Of a stretch of 9,500 nt of DNA, positions 1 to 6,594 are shown one piece after another. A model generated the notes under the pieces. That model worked only from the letters and a program-made list of their open reading frames with translations, made no database searches and was not told the origin of the DNA. Location: positions 1-9,500 of the forward strand of contig JAQGPK010000120.1 in NCBI GenBank assembly GCA_028293095.1. Direction: 5' to 3'. The translations under genes were made by a program, and so were the position numbers. Each line of letters begins with the position of its first letter. The stretch's first letter is position 1. This DNA comes from Chlamydiia bacterium. Lineage in GTDB: Bacteria > Chlamydiota > Chlamydiia > Chlamydiales > FEN-1388.

Positions 1-2
1 AT

Positions 3-362
3 AGAGCTCAATGGAACGCTCCTTTTGTTGGACTTCGAGGAGCACGCGCTCTTAATAAAAAATTTCAAGTATTTGCCGAGGGCGATTTTCTCTTTGCGAT
101 CCAGTATAATGCACATGCCTACTGGAACTTGAAAAACCTTTCCTTTAAACAGGATTCAAATCGTTATAAGGGATATGGATATATTGGTATCTTAGGTGCA
201 GATTACCAGCTTTTAAAAAATCTCACACTTAAAACAGAACTTCAGTTTTCCCATTTTGAAGCAAAGGGTGGCATTAATAAAAGTTCAAGTGTTGGCGTTC
301 CCTTCCGCAAAGCAATCCTGACATCATATGAAGCACGTCTTGGCTTAAACTACGCATTTTAA
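3..362 (+). CDS. Omptin-like outer-membrane beta-barrel protein, copy 1 (5'-truncated by window edge)
   Basis: The reading frame is open from base 3 to TAA at 360-362 and encodes the last 119 residues of a protein whose start lies to the left. It aligns with residues 188-305 of the two complete downstream paralogs with a single one-residue insertion. Shared features are the start WNAP, a central YWNLKN segment, the KGG loop, PFRKA and the C-terminal LGLNYAF. A terminal aromatic residue is the usual signal for outer-membrane barrel insertion by BamA. At the position matching omptin D210-x-H212 this copy reads N-A-H (108-116), so His is kept and Asp is replaced by Asn. It is clearly more divergent than the other two copies are from each other. 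The TTG at 129 is an internal Leu codon, not a start. No convincing GC-rich terminator follows. Coding status is certain; the omptin-like assignment is by visual alignment from memory. Confidence 0.85.
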   Translation, partial: RAQWNAPFVGLRGARALNKKFQVFAEGDFLFAIQYNAHAYWNLKNLSFKQDSNRYKGYGYIGILGADYQLLKNLTLKTELQFSHFEAKGGINKSSSVGVPFRKAILTSYEARLGLNYAF

Positions 363-445
363 AAATCCAAACACGGACGGATTGATTTACCCTCTCTCGA
401 AAGGCATACTCTTACTTTATTAATTTTTTAAATAAAAATTAAATT

Positions 446-473
446 AAAAAAATAAATCCGACTCATAATAAAT
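446..473 (+). promoter_or_regulatory. Conserved upstream box of omptin-like copy 2
   Basis: A 28-bp stretch (A-rich run, AATAAATC, then GACTCATAATAAAT) lies 62 bp before the ATG at 536. The same block, with three substitutions, lies 59 bp before the next paralog. The surrounding spacer is otherwise only loosely alike. A TATAAT hexamer at 473-478 could be a -10 box, but it is not conserved in the second copy, so the exact promoter position is unsure. The box could be a promoter, an activator site, or simply sequence kept since duplication. Confidence 0.45.
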
Positions 474-535
474 ATAATTAAATAGTAAACTATCTTCGTT
501 TTATAAAAATAATATAAATAAAGGAAAAAACAAAT

Positions 536-1453
536 ATGTTAAAACGAATCGTAACTTTACTAAGTTTTGCCGCTATTTTTTTACAAAGCGGAATACTTTC
601 AGCAGACACAACAGATGCTCCGTTAAAAGTAGAACTTGAAGCAACGCAAGGCTATCGCGTTGATAAGATAGTCTACAATTTTTCAGGGCCACACAAACAG
701 CCAAACATTCTTTCTGAGCTTACTTTTAAAGATATAAAAATTTATCAATCAAGACTTATCACAAAACTCATCTTGGATGAATACTTTGCTAGAATCGAGC
801 TCGGCTATGGAAACATCTGTAGTGGTAGAGTGCAAGATTCAGATTATGCATCTAATAATCGAAAAAATGAATTCTCTCGATCATACAACCGCATTTCAAA
901 AGGCTATACAGCTGATGCTGTCATAAAAATCGGCAAGAACTTTCAGGTAAACGATTGGACATTAAGTCCTCTTGCTGGCTACTCATTGAATGTTCAGAAA
1001 TTTCAAATAGGTAATGGAACACAAACAATAGGCGTGTCAAAAAATAATCATATTAAAAAAACCAATCATCGTATGCACGGCGTCCGTTGTAAGGATAGAG
1101 TACAATGGAATGCTCCTCTGGTTGGTCTTCGTGCAGAGCGCTCATTTAATAAAGTAAAAATTGATGCCGAATATGATTTTCTCTTTTGCGTGCAATATGA
1201 TGCCAAATCTTATTGGAATCTAAGAAATCAACATTTTAAGGATAAGTCAAACCGCTCTAAAGGGTTCGGTCATGTAGCTACAATTGGCGCAGGCTACGAG
1301 ATTGCGAAAAATCTTGAGCTCCGCACAGAATACCAGTTTTCATACCTGCAAGCCAAAGGTGGTAAGCATACAAGCCACGGACATAGCAGTCCATTCAGAA
1401 AAGCTGCGTGGACATCTAATGAACTACGTCTTGGTCTAAACTACGCCTTCTAA
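536..1453 (+). CDS. Omptin-like outer-membrane beta-barrel protein, copy 2
   Basis: A 305-aa protein predicted in the outer membrane. Residues 1-23 are a signal peptide (MLKR, hydrophobic core, LSA before DTTDAP), so export is through Sec. The rest alternates amphipathic strands with polar loops and ends in LGLNYAF, a typical barrel C-terminus. Omptins have similar length (about 310-320 aa) and a corresponding order of landmarks. Here these are D101-S-D103 (836-844), matching omptin D83/D85; a loop EFSRSY; the strand LAGY at 146-149; and a segment at 212-224 matching the omptin second catalytic loop. That loop reads D222-A-K224, so the omptin His is replaced by Lys and classical omptin proteolysis is doubtful. 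Identity to copy 3 is 216/305 by hand count, without gaps. The start is supported by AAGGA at 521-525, 10 nt before ATG. It could instead be a porin or adhesin from a chlamydia-specific barrel family. Gene certain, fold likely, enzymatic role unproven. Confidence 0.8.
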   Translation: MLKRIVTLLSFAAIFLQSGILSADTTDAPLKVELEATQGYRVDKIVYNFSGPHKQPNILSELTFKDIKIYQSRLITKLILDEYFARIELGYGNICSGRVQDSDYASNNRKNEFSRSYNRISKGYTADAVIKIGKNFQVNDWTLSPLAGYSLNVQKFQIGNGTQTIGVSKNNHIKKTNHRMHGVRCKDRVQWNAPLVGLRAERSFNKVKIDAEYDFLFCVQYDAKSYWNLRNQHFKDKSNRSKGFGHVATIGAGYEIAKNLELRTEYQFSYLQAKGGKHTSHGHSSPFRKAAWTSNELRLGLNYAF

Positions 1454-1465
1454 ATCTTAAATACT

Positions 1466-1505
1466 AGAAAGATGCCTACTCTACTTTGGGGATAGGCATC
1501 TTTCT
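1466..1505 (+). terminator. Hairpin terminator after omptin-like copy 2
   Basis: A perfect 13-bp stem, AGAAAGATGCCTA (1466-1478) against TAGGCATCTTTCT (1493-1505), with a 14-nt loop, begins 12 nt after the stop codon. The 3' side continues as TTCTTTCTAG, T-rich but not a pure T-run, so it is intrinsic-terminator-like rather than ideal. The same stem sequence recurs after copy 3. Confidence 0.75.
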
Positions 1506-1516
1506 TTCTAGCAAAA
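1471..1516. repeat. Duplicated copy of the copy-3 terminator and tag 3' tip
   Basis: Bases 1471-1483 are identical to 2585-2597 (13/13), and 1493-1516 match 2607-2630 at 23 of 24 positions. In the second location that right-hand block is the coding 3' end of tag on the minus strand (codons for roughly C-Y-K-E-R-C-L). Here it is non-coding. The simplest reading is that tandem duplication of the omptin-like gene carried its terminator and the last codons of the neighbouring tag gene with it. Confidence 0.65.
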
Positions 1517-1558
1517 CAGTTAGTAATAAAATTCCAAACTTAATCTTTAATAAATAAT

Positions 1559-1586
1559 AAAAAAATAAATCAGACTCACAATAAAT
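1559..1586 (+). promoter_or_regulatory. Conserved upstream box of omptin-like copy 3
   Basis: Counterpart of the box at 446-473 (A-run, AATAAATC, then GACTCACAATAAAT), ending 59 bp before the ATG at 1646. It differs from the first box at three positions. The TATAAT that follows the first box is replaced here by TACGCA, so the two genes may use different -10 positions or differ in strength. Confidence 0.45.
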
Positions 1587-1645
1587 ACGCATATGTAGTA
1601 ATCTGTTAGTTATCGTAATAACACTATAAACAAAGGGAGATAAAT

Positions 1646-2563
1646 ATGTTGAAGCGAACTATAGCTTTATTAAGTTTGGCTGCGATTTCTTTTCAAAGCG
1701 GAATACTTTCTGCAGACACAACAGATGCGCCATTAAAAATGGAACTTGAGGCAACTCAGGGTTATCGCGTGGATAAAATAGTCTGGAGTATCTCTGGGGC
1801 ACATAAGCATCCAAACGTTCTTTCTGAACTTACGTATAAAAATATAAAAATTTATCAATCTAGGCTTATTACGAAACTCACTTTGGACGAGTACTTTGCA
1901 AAAATGGACCTTGGTTATGGAGTTGTTTGTAATGGCAGAGCACAAGACTCCGATTATCTGCTCGATGGTCGAAAAGCTGAATGGTCTCGATCACACAGCC
2001 AAATCAGAAGAGGTTATACTGTAGATGCTGTTTTAAAAATTGGTAAGAATTTTAAGGTAGATGAGTGGACATTGAGTCCCCTTGTTGGCTACTCCTTCAA
2101 TATGCAAAACCTTCATTCTACTAAGGGAATCCAAAAAATAGATATTTCAAAAAATGGGCATATAAGAAAGTCCAACAGTCGCATACGCAATCTGCATAGT
2201 ACAGATAGAATGAGCTGGAATGCTCCTCTTGTTGGACTTCATGCAGAACGCGCATTTGATAAAGTGAAAATTGCTGCTGAATATGACTTTCTCTTTGGGG
2301 TTAAGTATAATGAGCATGCAAAGTGGAACTTGAGAAATCAACATTTCAAACAGCGCTCAAACCGCTGCAAAGGTTTCGGTCATGTAGCCACAATTGGTGC
2401 AGGCTACGAAATTGCTAAAAATGTTGAGCTCAGCGCAGAGTATCAGCTTTCATACCTGCAAGCCAAAGGTGGCAAACAAACAAGCCGCGGACAGAGCACT
2501 CCGTTCAGGAAAGCTGCATTGACATCCAATGAAGTACGTCTTGGATTGAACTACGCCTTCTAA
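1646..2563 (+). CDS. Omptin-like outer-membrane beta-barrel protein, copy 3
   Basis: A 305-aa exported barrel protein, paralog of copy 2 (about 71% identical, gap-free). The signal peptide is at 1-23 with the same LSA cleavage region, and the C-terminus is LGLNYAF. D101-S-D103 (1946-1954) matches the first omptin catalytic pair. The second reads N222-E-H224 (2309-2317) against omptin D-E-H, so His is retained and only Asp-to-Asn is changed. It also keeps W113 and H117 in the EWSRSH loop, which resembles the omptin W-T-D-x-S-x-H signature and is lost in copy 2 (F113, Y117). Of the two complete copies it is therefore nearer to canonical omptins. Differences from copy 2 cluster in 151-190 and 222-226, which would be surface loops, while strands such as 227-260 are nearly identical. 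AGGGAGA at 1634-1640 gives a clear ribosome-binding site. Proteolytic activity is uncertain because of the Asn. Confidence 0.8.
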   Translation: MLKRTIALLSLAAISFQSGILSADTTDAPLKMELEATQGYRVDKIVWSISGAHKHPNVLSELTYKNIKIYQSRLITKLTLDEYFAKMDLGYGVVCNGRAQDSDYLLDGRKAEWSRSHSQIRRGYTVDAVLKIGKNFKVDEWTLSPLVGYSFNMQNLHSTKGIQKIDISKNGHIRKSNSRIRNLHSTDRMSWNAPLVGLHAERAFDKVKIAAEYDFLFGVKYNEHAKWNLRNQHFKQRSNRCKGFGHVATIGAGYEIAKNVELSAEYQLSYLQAKGGKQTSRGQSTPFRKAALTSNEVRLGLNYAF

Positions 2564-2582
2564 GATCTCAAAAGAGACCTAT

Positions 2583-2616
2583 AAGATGCCTACTCTATTT
2601 TTAGTGTAGGCATCTT
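2583..2616. terminator. Shared bidirectional terminator between omptin-like copy 3 and tag
   Basis: AAGATGCCTAC (2583-2593) pairs with GTAGGCATCTT (2606-2616). The stem extends through one T-T mismatch to CTA/TAG, closing a TTTT loop. On the + strand TTCTTTAT follows. It ends copy 3 and also lies at the 3' end of tag on the minus strand: the tag stop (2603-2601) is in the loop region and its last codons form one arm, an arrangement suited to convergent genes. Confidence 0.75.
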
Positions 2617-3182
2617 TCTTTATAGCAAAAACAATCTACTGTATGATCATTTACAAGTCCAACAGCCTGCATGTATGCATACATAATGGTAGGACCAACA
2701 AACGTAAAGCCGCGCTTTTTTAAATTAGCACTTAAAGCTTGCGCCTCTTTTGTCTCTACAGGAACTTCTTGTATAGATTTGCGATGATTCTGCAAAGGCT
2801 TGCCTTCTACAAACTGCCAAACATACGCATTAAAACTGCCAAATTCTCTCTGGATTTCAATAAATTTTTGCGCATTTATAATACAAGAGGCAACTTTTAA
2901 ACGATTGCGAATGATTCCTGGGTCTTGCAGTAGTTCATCTACTTTCGCTTGAGTATAGTTTGCGATCTTTCTTACATCAAATTGATCAAAAGCTTTTCGG
3001 TAAGTCTCTCGCCTTTTTAAAATTGTTTCCCAACTAAGGCCCGCCTGAGCACCCTCCAAAACTAAAAATTCAAAATGCACTTTATCATCATACACAGGAA
3101 CTCCCCACTCCCTATCGTGATAGGCAATATAGAGAGGGTTATTCTCATTAACCCACCTGCAGCGTACAGCTTGCTTTGTCAT
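2601..3182 (-). CDS. tag: DNA-3-methyladenine glycosylase I
   Basis: A 193-aa enzyme that excises 3-methyladenine from alkylated DNA, starting base-excision repair in the cytoplasm. It aligns with E. coli Tag over nearly its whole length. The N-terminus RCRW...PLYIAYHDREWGVP and the block LEGAQAGLSW (42-51) are diagnostic. The structural zinc ligands are present as C8, H22, H180 and C184, and E43, Y21 and W51 match E. coli E38, Y16 and W46. KKRGFTFVGPTIMYAYMQAVG (155-175) is the usual C-terminal helix region. The frame stays open upstream to 3350, but that part overlaps the preceding gene and has no Tag homology. ATG at 3182, with AGAGAG a few bases before it, fits the family N-terminus. It is the last gene of the dnaG operon, 13 nt after the DCC-family gene. 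Its final codons are part of the shared hairpin. Confidence 0.96.
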   Translation of the reverse strand: MTKQAVRCRWVNENNPLYIAYHDREWGVPVYDDKVHFEFLVLEGAQAGLSWETILKRRETYRKAFDQFDVRKIANYTQAKVDELLQDPGIIRNRLKVASCIINAQKFIEIQREFGSFNAYVWQFVEGKPLQNHRKSIQEVPVETKEAQALSANLKKRGFTFVGPTIMYAYMQAVGLVNDHTVDCFCYKERCLH

Positions 3183-3195
3183 CGTACTCTCTATT

Positions 3196-3600
3196 TTAAG
3201 GTAAAAATCGCTCTTTATACTGTTTATTCCAAGGAGCTCTCTTTTCATCGATAGAAACAGCGCAAAGTCTATGCCTGCAAGAGGCAACCAGCCGATACCC
3301 CATATCAAAAGGAAAGAGCAGCCAAGATGGTAGATAGGCAAGAAAGCCAAAATTTTTTAGCCATCCGCCCATATGCCTACACACTCTAAATAATGCTTTA
3401 CTGTTGTAGGTGATTTCACTCCCCTCTATCAAGATGAGGCTATCAACGTTTTTATGCGTCTTACGCCATTTTGCTAATTTTTCCTCAGCCGTTTGTCCAC
3501 CAAGAGGGGCAAAAAAAAGACCCTTGTTATGATCCCGATTTAAAATAAAAAGTACTGCACGTCTACAAAATGGGCAATTCTCATCAAAGAAAAGGATCAT
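3196..3600 (-). CDS. DCC-family thiol-disulfide oxidoreductase (DUF393/YuxK-like)
   Basis: A 134-aa protein with the family signature D6-E-N-C9-P-F-C12 right after a short hydrophobic first strand (MILFF). This CxxC motif with the preceding Asp defines the DCC (DUF393) group of thioredoxin-like proteins. Family length (about 110-140 aa) fits. Residues near 55 (SLILIEG) and 70-80 (ALFRVCRHMGG) match the usual second strand and helix, where a substrate-level Cys/Arg region occurs. The biological substrate of this family is poorly known, so only a thiol redox role is suggested. No signal peptide is seen; it is probably cytoplasmic or membrane-peripheral (hydrophobic stretch about 84-98). The ATG overlaps the dnaG stop in an ATGA, pointing to translational coupling. 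Confidence 0.9.
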   Translation of the reverse strand: MILFFDENCPFCRRAVLFILNRDHNKGLFFAPLGGQTAEEKLAKWRKTHKNVDSLILIEGSEITYNSKALFRVCRHMGGWLKNFGFLAYLPSWLLFPFDMGYRLVASCRHRLCAVSIDEKRAPWNKQYKERFLP

Positions 3601-5387
3601 ATAAGTTGTACTTTTGGTACTGCTCGTTTTAATTCATCAAATTTTTTCACAAGTTCAAAGATCTCGGCCTCATTGGCAGTCCCTGAATGAATTTTTAATC
3701 TCACATCCTCTCGCTCGACCATCCAGTTACGCTCTTTGATTTGCTTAATTGTCTCAACTAAGAGCTCTTTTGCCTTTTCCCGATTTACCTTGCGGCTTAA
3801 AATTTCGGCAATAAAACCTCCCAGCTCCTCATCATCCTCTTCGGCAAGTTTTAAAAAATCAAAGCGCTCTTTTTTCTCATGACTTTCTATAAATGAATTA
3901 TAAATGCGGGCTGCATGAGGATTTTTAAAAGAGAGCACCGAAAGATTATTTCGGCAAATTTCTATGAGATCAGGAGTTGATGAACCACAAAGAAGAACCC
4001 ACCTGAGAAGATCACTTTCCAAGATGCGATCTGGATCAACCATTTCTTTTTCTTGTGATTGTGCACTTGCGCGCTTAAATGGAAGCAATGGTGACTGTCT
4101 TCCTGTCACGCCCATAAGCTCTTCTGGAACATTAGCGAGGTGCGCGAGCCGTTTAATACTCTCATGCACCATGATCGGATTGTTCCACTCTCGTATACGT
4201 GAGGTGAGCTCTTGAAGCAGTTGATTTTTCTCAGCTGGCGACTCGAGATTGACACCACGTGCAAAATGAGCATAGAGGAAAACAAGATAGTCTTCCGTAT
4301 TGAGTAAAAGATGCACAATCCCAACAGGCCCTTCTTTCATAAGTAGGAGATCAGGGTCAACACCTGAAGGCATCTCTGCCACCTGCACCTCAATCCCCTC
4401 TTTTTGAAAGAGATGTCCAATCTTAATAGTTGCATTGCGCCCTGCCTCATCACCATCCAAAAGCAAAAAGATGCGACTTACACCAAGTTGAATCAACTCA
4501 TGAACGTGAGAGGCTCCAAATGCAGTTCCAAGGCCTGCAACCGTAAAATCAAAACCATTTAAAATAAGTCTTAGCGCATCCAGCTGTCCTTCGACAATAA
4601 TAGCTTGCCGCTCTTTTGCAATTCGCTTTCGAGAGTGATGCAGGCCAAAAAGGACGCGCGACTTCTTAAAAAGCTCCGTCTCCACTGTATTGATGTATTT
4701 ACCACCAAACGTTTCTTCACGAATCTTGCGAGCAGAAAAGCCAATCACCGCGCCCGTTGCATCTTGAATTGGAAAGGTAATCCTTTCAAGAAAAAATTCC
4801 TTCATACGTCCATTTCGATCGGCAATGATTCCGGCATCCAGCAACACTTCATCCGAAAAGCCTTCTTGATGCATCAGCTTGCGAAGAAGGCCTTCATGCC
4901 GTGGCGCAAGGCCCAAACGAAACGTAGAAATAAAAGTGAGGGTAAGCCCTCTTTCATACAGATAGTTGAGAGCCTCTTGACCCTCATCCGTGTGCATAAG
5001 AAAAAATTGATAAAACCTGCAAGCATATTCCAGGGCTTCTTTCAAACGGGTTCGATTGACACGTTTTTGATCCGCTTGTGACGAGGAAAAGACCTCTTCA
5101 AGCTTAACATGAAAGCGATCTGCAAGGCTTTGAACAGCTTCAAAAAAGCCCATTTTTAAATGCTGCATCAAAAACTGAATCGCATCACCATGAGCTCCAC
5201 AACCAAAACAGTGGTAGTGAGCATCTCCTTTCTGAACAGTAAAGGAAGGTGACTTCTCATCATGAAACGGACAGCACGCTTTATAGGCAGCGCCCGCTCG
5301 CTTGAGCTCGATATGCTGACCAATCACATCGGCAATGTCGATTCGGGATCTCAGCTGCTCAAGGCTTTCCTTTGTATAACGCACCAT
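3597..5387 (-). CDS. dnaG: DNA primase
   Basis: A 596-aa primase that makes the RNA primers for replication at the fork, working with the DnaB helicase. Domain order is standard. The CHC2 zinc-binding domain has ligands C39, H42, C60 and C63 (CCPFH...HCFGCGAHGDAI). The polymerase core has RITFPIQD (202-209), GFSARK and KYINTVETELFKKS (230-243). The Toprim site has E266 in VEGQLD and D311/D313 in LLLDGDEAGR. The C-terminal region from about 440 to 596 is helical and divergent, as is normal for the helicase-binding domain. Length is typical of bacterial DnaG (about 580-600). An upstream in-frame TTG at 5396 exists, but an AAAGG (5401-5397) abuts it with no room for ribosome spacing. The same AAAGG is 9 nt before ATG 5387, so that ATG is chosen. 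It is the first gene of dnaG-DCC-tag and overlaps the next gene by 4 nt. All catalytic residues are present. Confidence 0.97.
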   Translation of the reverse strand: MVRYTKESLEQLRSRIDIADVIGQHIELKRAGAAYKACCPFHDEKSPSFTVQKGDAHYHCFGCGAHGDAIQFLMQHLKMGFFEAVQSLADRFHVKLEEVFSSSQADQKRVNRTRLKEALEYACRFYQFFLMHTDEGQEALNYLYERGLTLTFISTFRLGLAPRHEGLLRKLMHQEGFSDEVLLDAGIIADRNGRMKEFFLERITFPIQDATGAVIGFSARKIREETFGGKYINTVETELFKKSRVLFGLHHSRKRIAKERQAIIVEGQLDALRLILNGFDFTVAGLGTAFGASHVHELIQLGVSRIFLLLDGDEAGRNATIKIGHLFQKEGIEVQVAEMPSGVDPDLLLMKEGPVGIVHLLLNTEDYLVFLYAHFARGVNLESPAEKNQLLQELTSRIREWNNPIMVHESIKRLAHLANVPEELMGVTGRQSPLLPFKRASAQSQEKEMVDPDRILESDLLRWVLLCGSSTPDLIEICRNNLSVLSFKNPHAARIYNSFIESHEKKERFDFLKLAEEDDEELGGFIAEILSRKVNREKAKELLVETIKQIKERNWMVEREDVRLKIHSGTANEAEIFELVKKFDELKRAVPKVQLI

Positions 5388-5396
5388 GGATTGCAA

Positions 5397-5401
5397 CCTT
5401 T
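5397..5401 (-). promoter_or_regulatory. Ribosome binding site that fixes the dnaG start
   Basis: On the minus strand AAAGG is followed by 9 nt and then ATG (5387). The alternative TTG (5396) follows it immediately, which excludes it as the start served by this site. Confidence 0.6.
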
Positions 5402-5459
5402 ATAAGAAAATCGACAAGAGCCGAATTTTACAATCCCTTAGGGTTTAGAGCGATGTAAA

Positions 5460-5473
5460 TCTTCATATGAAGA
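5460..5473. repeat. 14-bp perfect palindrome in the spacer upstream of dnaG
   Basis: TCTTCATATGAAGA equals its own reverse complement. It lies in the 103-bp spacer between the stop of the 355-aa gene and dnaG, 18 bp past that stop and about 72 bp before the dnaG start. It may be an operator or a weak hairpin; it has no loop and no T-run, so it is a poor terminator. The rest of the spacer shows no clear -35/-10 pair. Confidence 0.4.
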
Positions 5474-5490
5474 ATCATCTAGCCTTTCGA

Positions 5491-6558
5491 CTACGTATGG
5501 CAATCGGAAGAGCGTGGATGTTTTCGGCAGTACTCCTCTGACATGCCTATTTCCCATTGATCCTCTAGGGCTTCTCTATGAGCTTTTTGAGAAGGATTTT
5601 GAAGATAGCTTGTATACATGGAATCAGCTGTCTTCCAAGGACCTTCTAACCTCTCCTTAAACATGTCAAACCAGTGAGGCCATTTTTGACTCTTCACGCA
5701 AGCTTTTGCAATTTTATGATGACACAATACCGCTTCTCTCTCCGCCTTAATCATTTTTTTAACATATTCGCTTTTACTAATTTCACCTTTGATCCAGCTG
5801 TATTGATCAATCCCTTGAGCTTTCGTAGCTTTTTCTAGCTCCGATCCATTACAAAGCTCAAAGAGCAGTGTGGTTTTTTGATAGCCTTCTTTCTCTTGCT
5901 GGCTCAGCGAATCATCATGAACTGTTCGTATAAGCTCTATCTCTCTTGTCACATAATTCCAAGAGCCATCTGCAGGGACTTCTCTTTTAGAAGCAAGTTT
6001 GATTGAAAAAGGACCTCCTTCTTCAACTTTTTCCCATTGCTCTTTTACTTGAGGACATTTCTTTAAACTTTCTGTTAATTTTTTGATAAACTGTTCATCA
6101 GCTGGGCTTGGACGTCCAGTGGCTATTCGTTGATACAGTTCATGCACACCAGAGGCAACAGTCGCAAGGCCATATACCATCACAGCTGCACCTACAGCAG
6201 TAGAAGTCACTCTTGTAATAGTATTTTTTACATCTTTCTCTTTATTCATCTTCATTTGATTACTTTGAAACCTACTGCTTTTCGCGATAAGGTATCCGCC
6301 GCTTACTGTGTATCCTACGCCTGCAACAATTTTGCTGAGTGATGGATCGCCCATTGCATAAGAAAAAGCTGATGTAACTGCGGATAGAATCATAGGTGGC
6401 GCAATAACTGCTATCATAGCTGAACATTCGCGTGCAGCTCCTTTCAAGAAAGATCTTACTCCTAAAGCGCTATTTTTGATGGGAGCTACCTCTACCTGAG
6501 ACACCTTTTTAGTATTAGGATCTGACTTCAGAATAGCGCTTCTTGAAATACATGACAT
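5491..6558 (-). CDS. Hypothetical membrane-anchored protein with bilobed hydrophobic N-terminal region
   Basis: A 355-aa protein that I do not recognise. The first 35 residues are polar (MSCISRSAIL...), without a classical signal peptide. Hydrophobic segments follow at about 46-66, 76-92 and 116-138; the first two, split by a short loop, form a two-lobed hydrophobic domain like that of chlamydial inclusion-membrane (Inc) proteins. Residues 150-355 are charged and mostly helical, with W200, W255 and W293-HW, a segment LLFELCNGSE (231-240), and Cys at 236, 279, 287, 344 and 353. LLFELCN looks like the place where metallopeptidase-fold proteins carry HExxH, but the histidines are missing, so this may be coincidence or a pseudoenzyme. 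A strong AAGAGG site precedes the ATG by about 5 nt. It is followed after 103 bp by dnaG on the same strand and probably transcribed from its own promoter at 6589-6594. A secreted or host-membrane protein is plausible but unproven. Confidence 0.8.
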   Translation of the reverse strand: MSCISRSAILKSDPNTKKVSQVEVAPIKNSALGVRSFLKGAARECSAMIAVIAPPMILSAVTSAFSYAMGDPSLSKIVAGVGYTVSGGYLIAKSSRFQSNQMKMNKEKDVKNTITRVTSTAVGAAVMVYGLATVASGVHELYQRIATGRPSPADEQFIKKLTESLKKCPQVKEQWEKVEEGGPFSIKLASKREVPADGSWNYVTREIELIRTVHDDSLSQQEKEGYQKTTLLFELCNGSELEKATKAQGIDQYSWIKGEISKSEYVKKMIKAEREAVLCHHKIAKACVKSQKWPHWFDMFKERLEGPWKTADSMYTSYLQNPSQKAHREALEDQWEIGMSEEYCRKHPRSSDCHT

Positions 6559-6588
6559 AACGACCTCTTATTATTTAACATCTTATAC

Positions 6589-6594
6589 ATTATA
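6589..6594 (-). promoter_or_regulatory. Putative -10 box of the 355-aa gene
   Basis: A minus-strand TATAAT would start transcription near 6582, giving a leader of about 24 nt that includes the AAGAGG site. A second TATAAT lies at 6600-6605. No good -35 is present at 16-18 bp, so the call rests on the hexamers and AT-rich context. Confidence 0.4.

Noticed and set aside
129..362. A separate 77-aa gene starting at TTG 129
   Set aside because: The frame is open to the left edge and matches the paralogs there; TTG is an internal Leu codon of the truncated barrel gene.
422..440. AATTTTT/AAAAATT hairpin as terminator of copy 1
   Set aside because: The stem is A/T only, about 60 bp past the stop, and expected by chance in such AT-rich spacer.
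1493..1519. A tag pseudogene downstream of copy 2
   Set aside because: Only the last few codons are recognisable; it is better described as a duplicated terminator with a tag tip than a broken gene.
3183..3350. An N-terminal extension of tag up to 3350
   Set aside because: It overlaps the DCC-family gene, has no Tag similarity, and ATG 3182 fits the family N-terminus.
4605..5081. A 158-aa + strand frame opposite dnaG
   Set aside because: It lies wholly antisense to well-conserved dnaG coding sequence, has no recognisable domain and no ribosome site.
5388..5396. TTG start for dnaG three codons upstream
   Set aside because: The only ribosome site directly touches the TTG but is well spaced for ATG 5387.
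5860..5890. A metallopeptidase active site in LLFELCN of the 355-aa protein
   Set aside because: Neither His of HExxH is present, so no catalytic metal site can be claimed.
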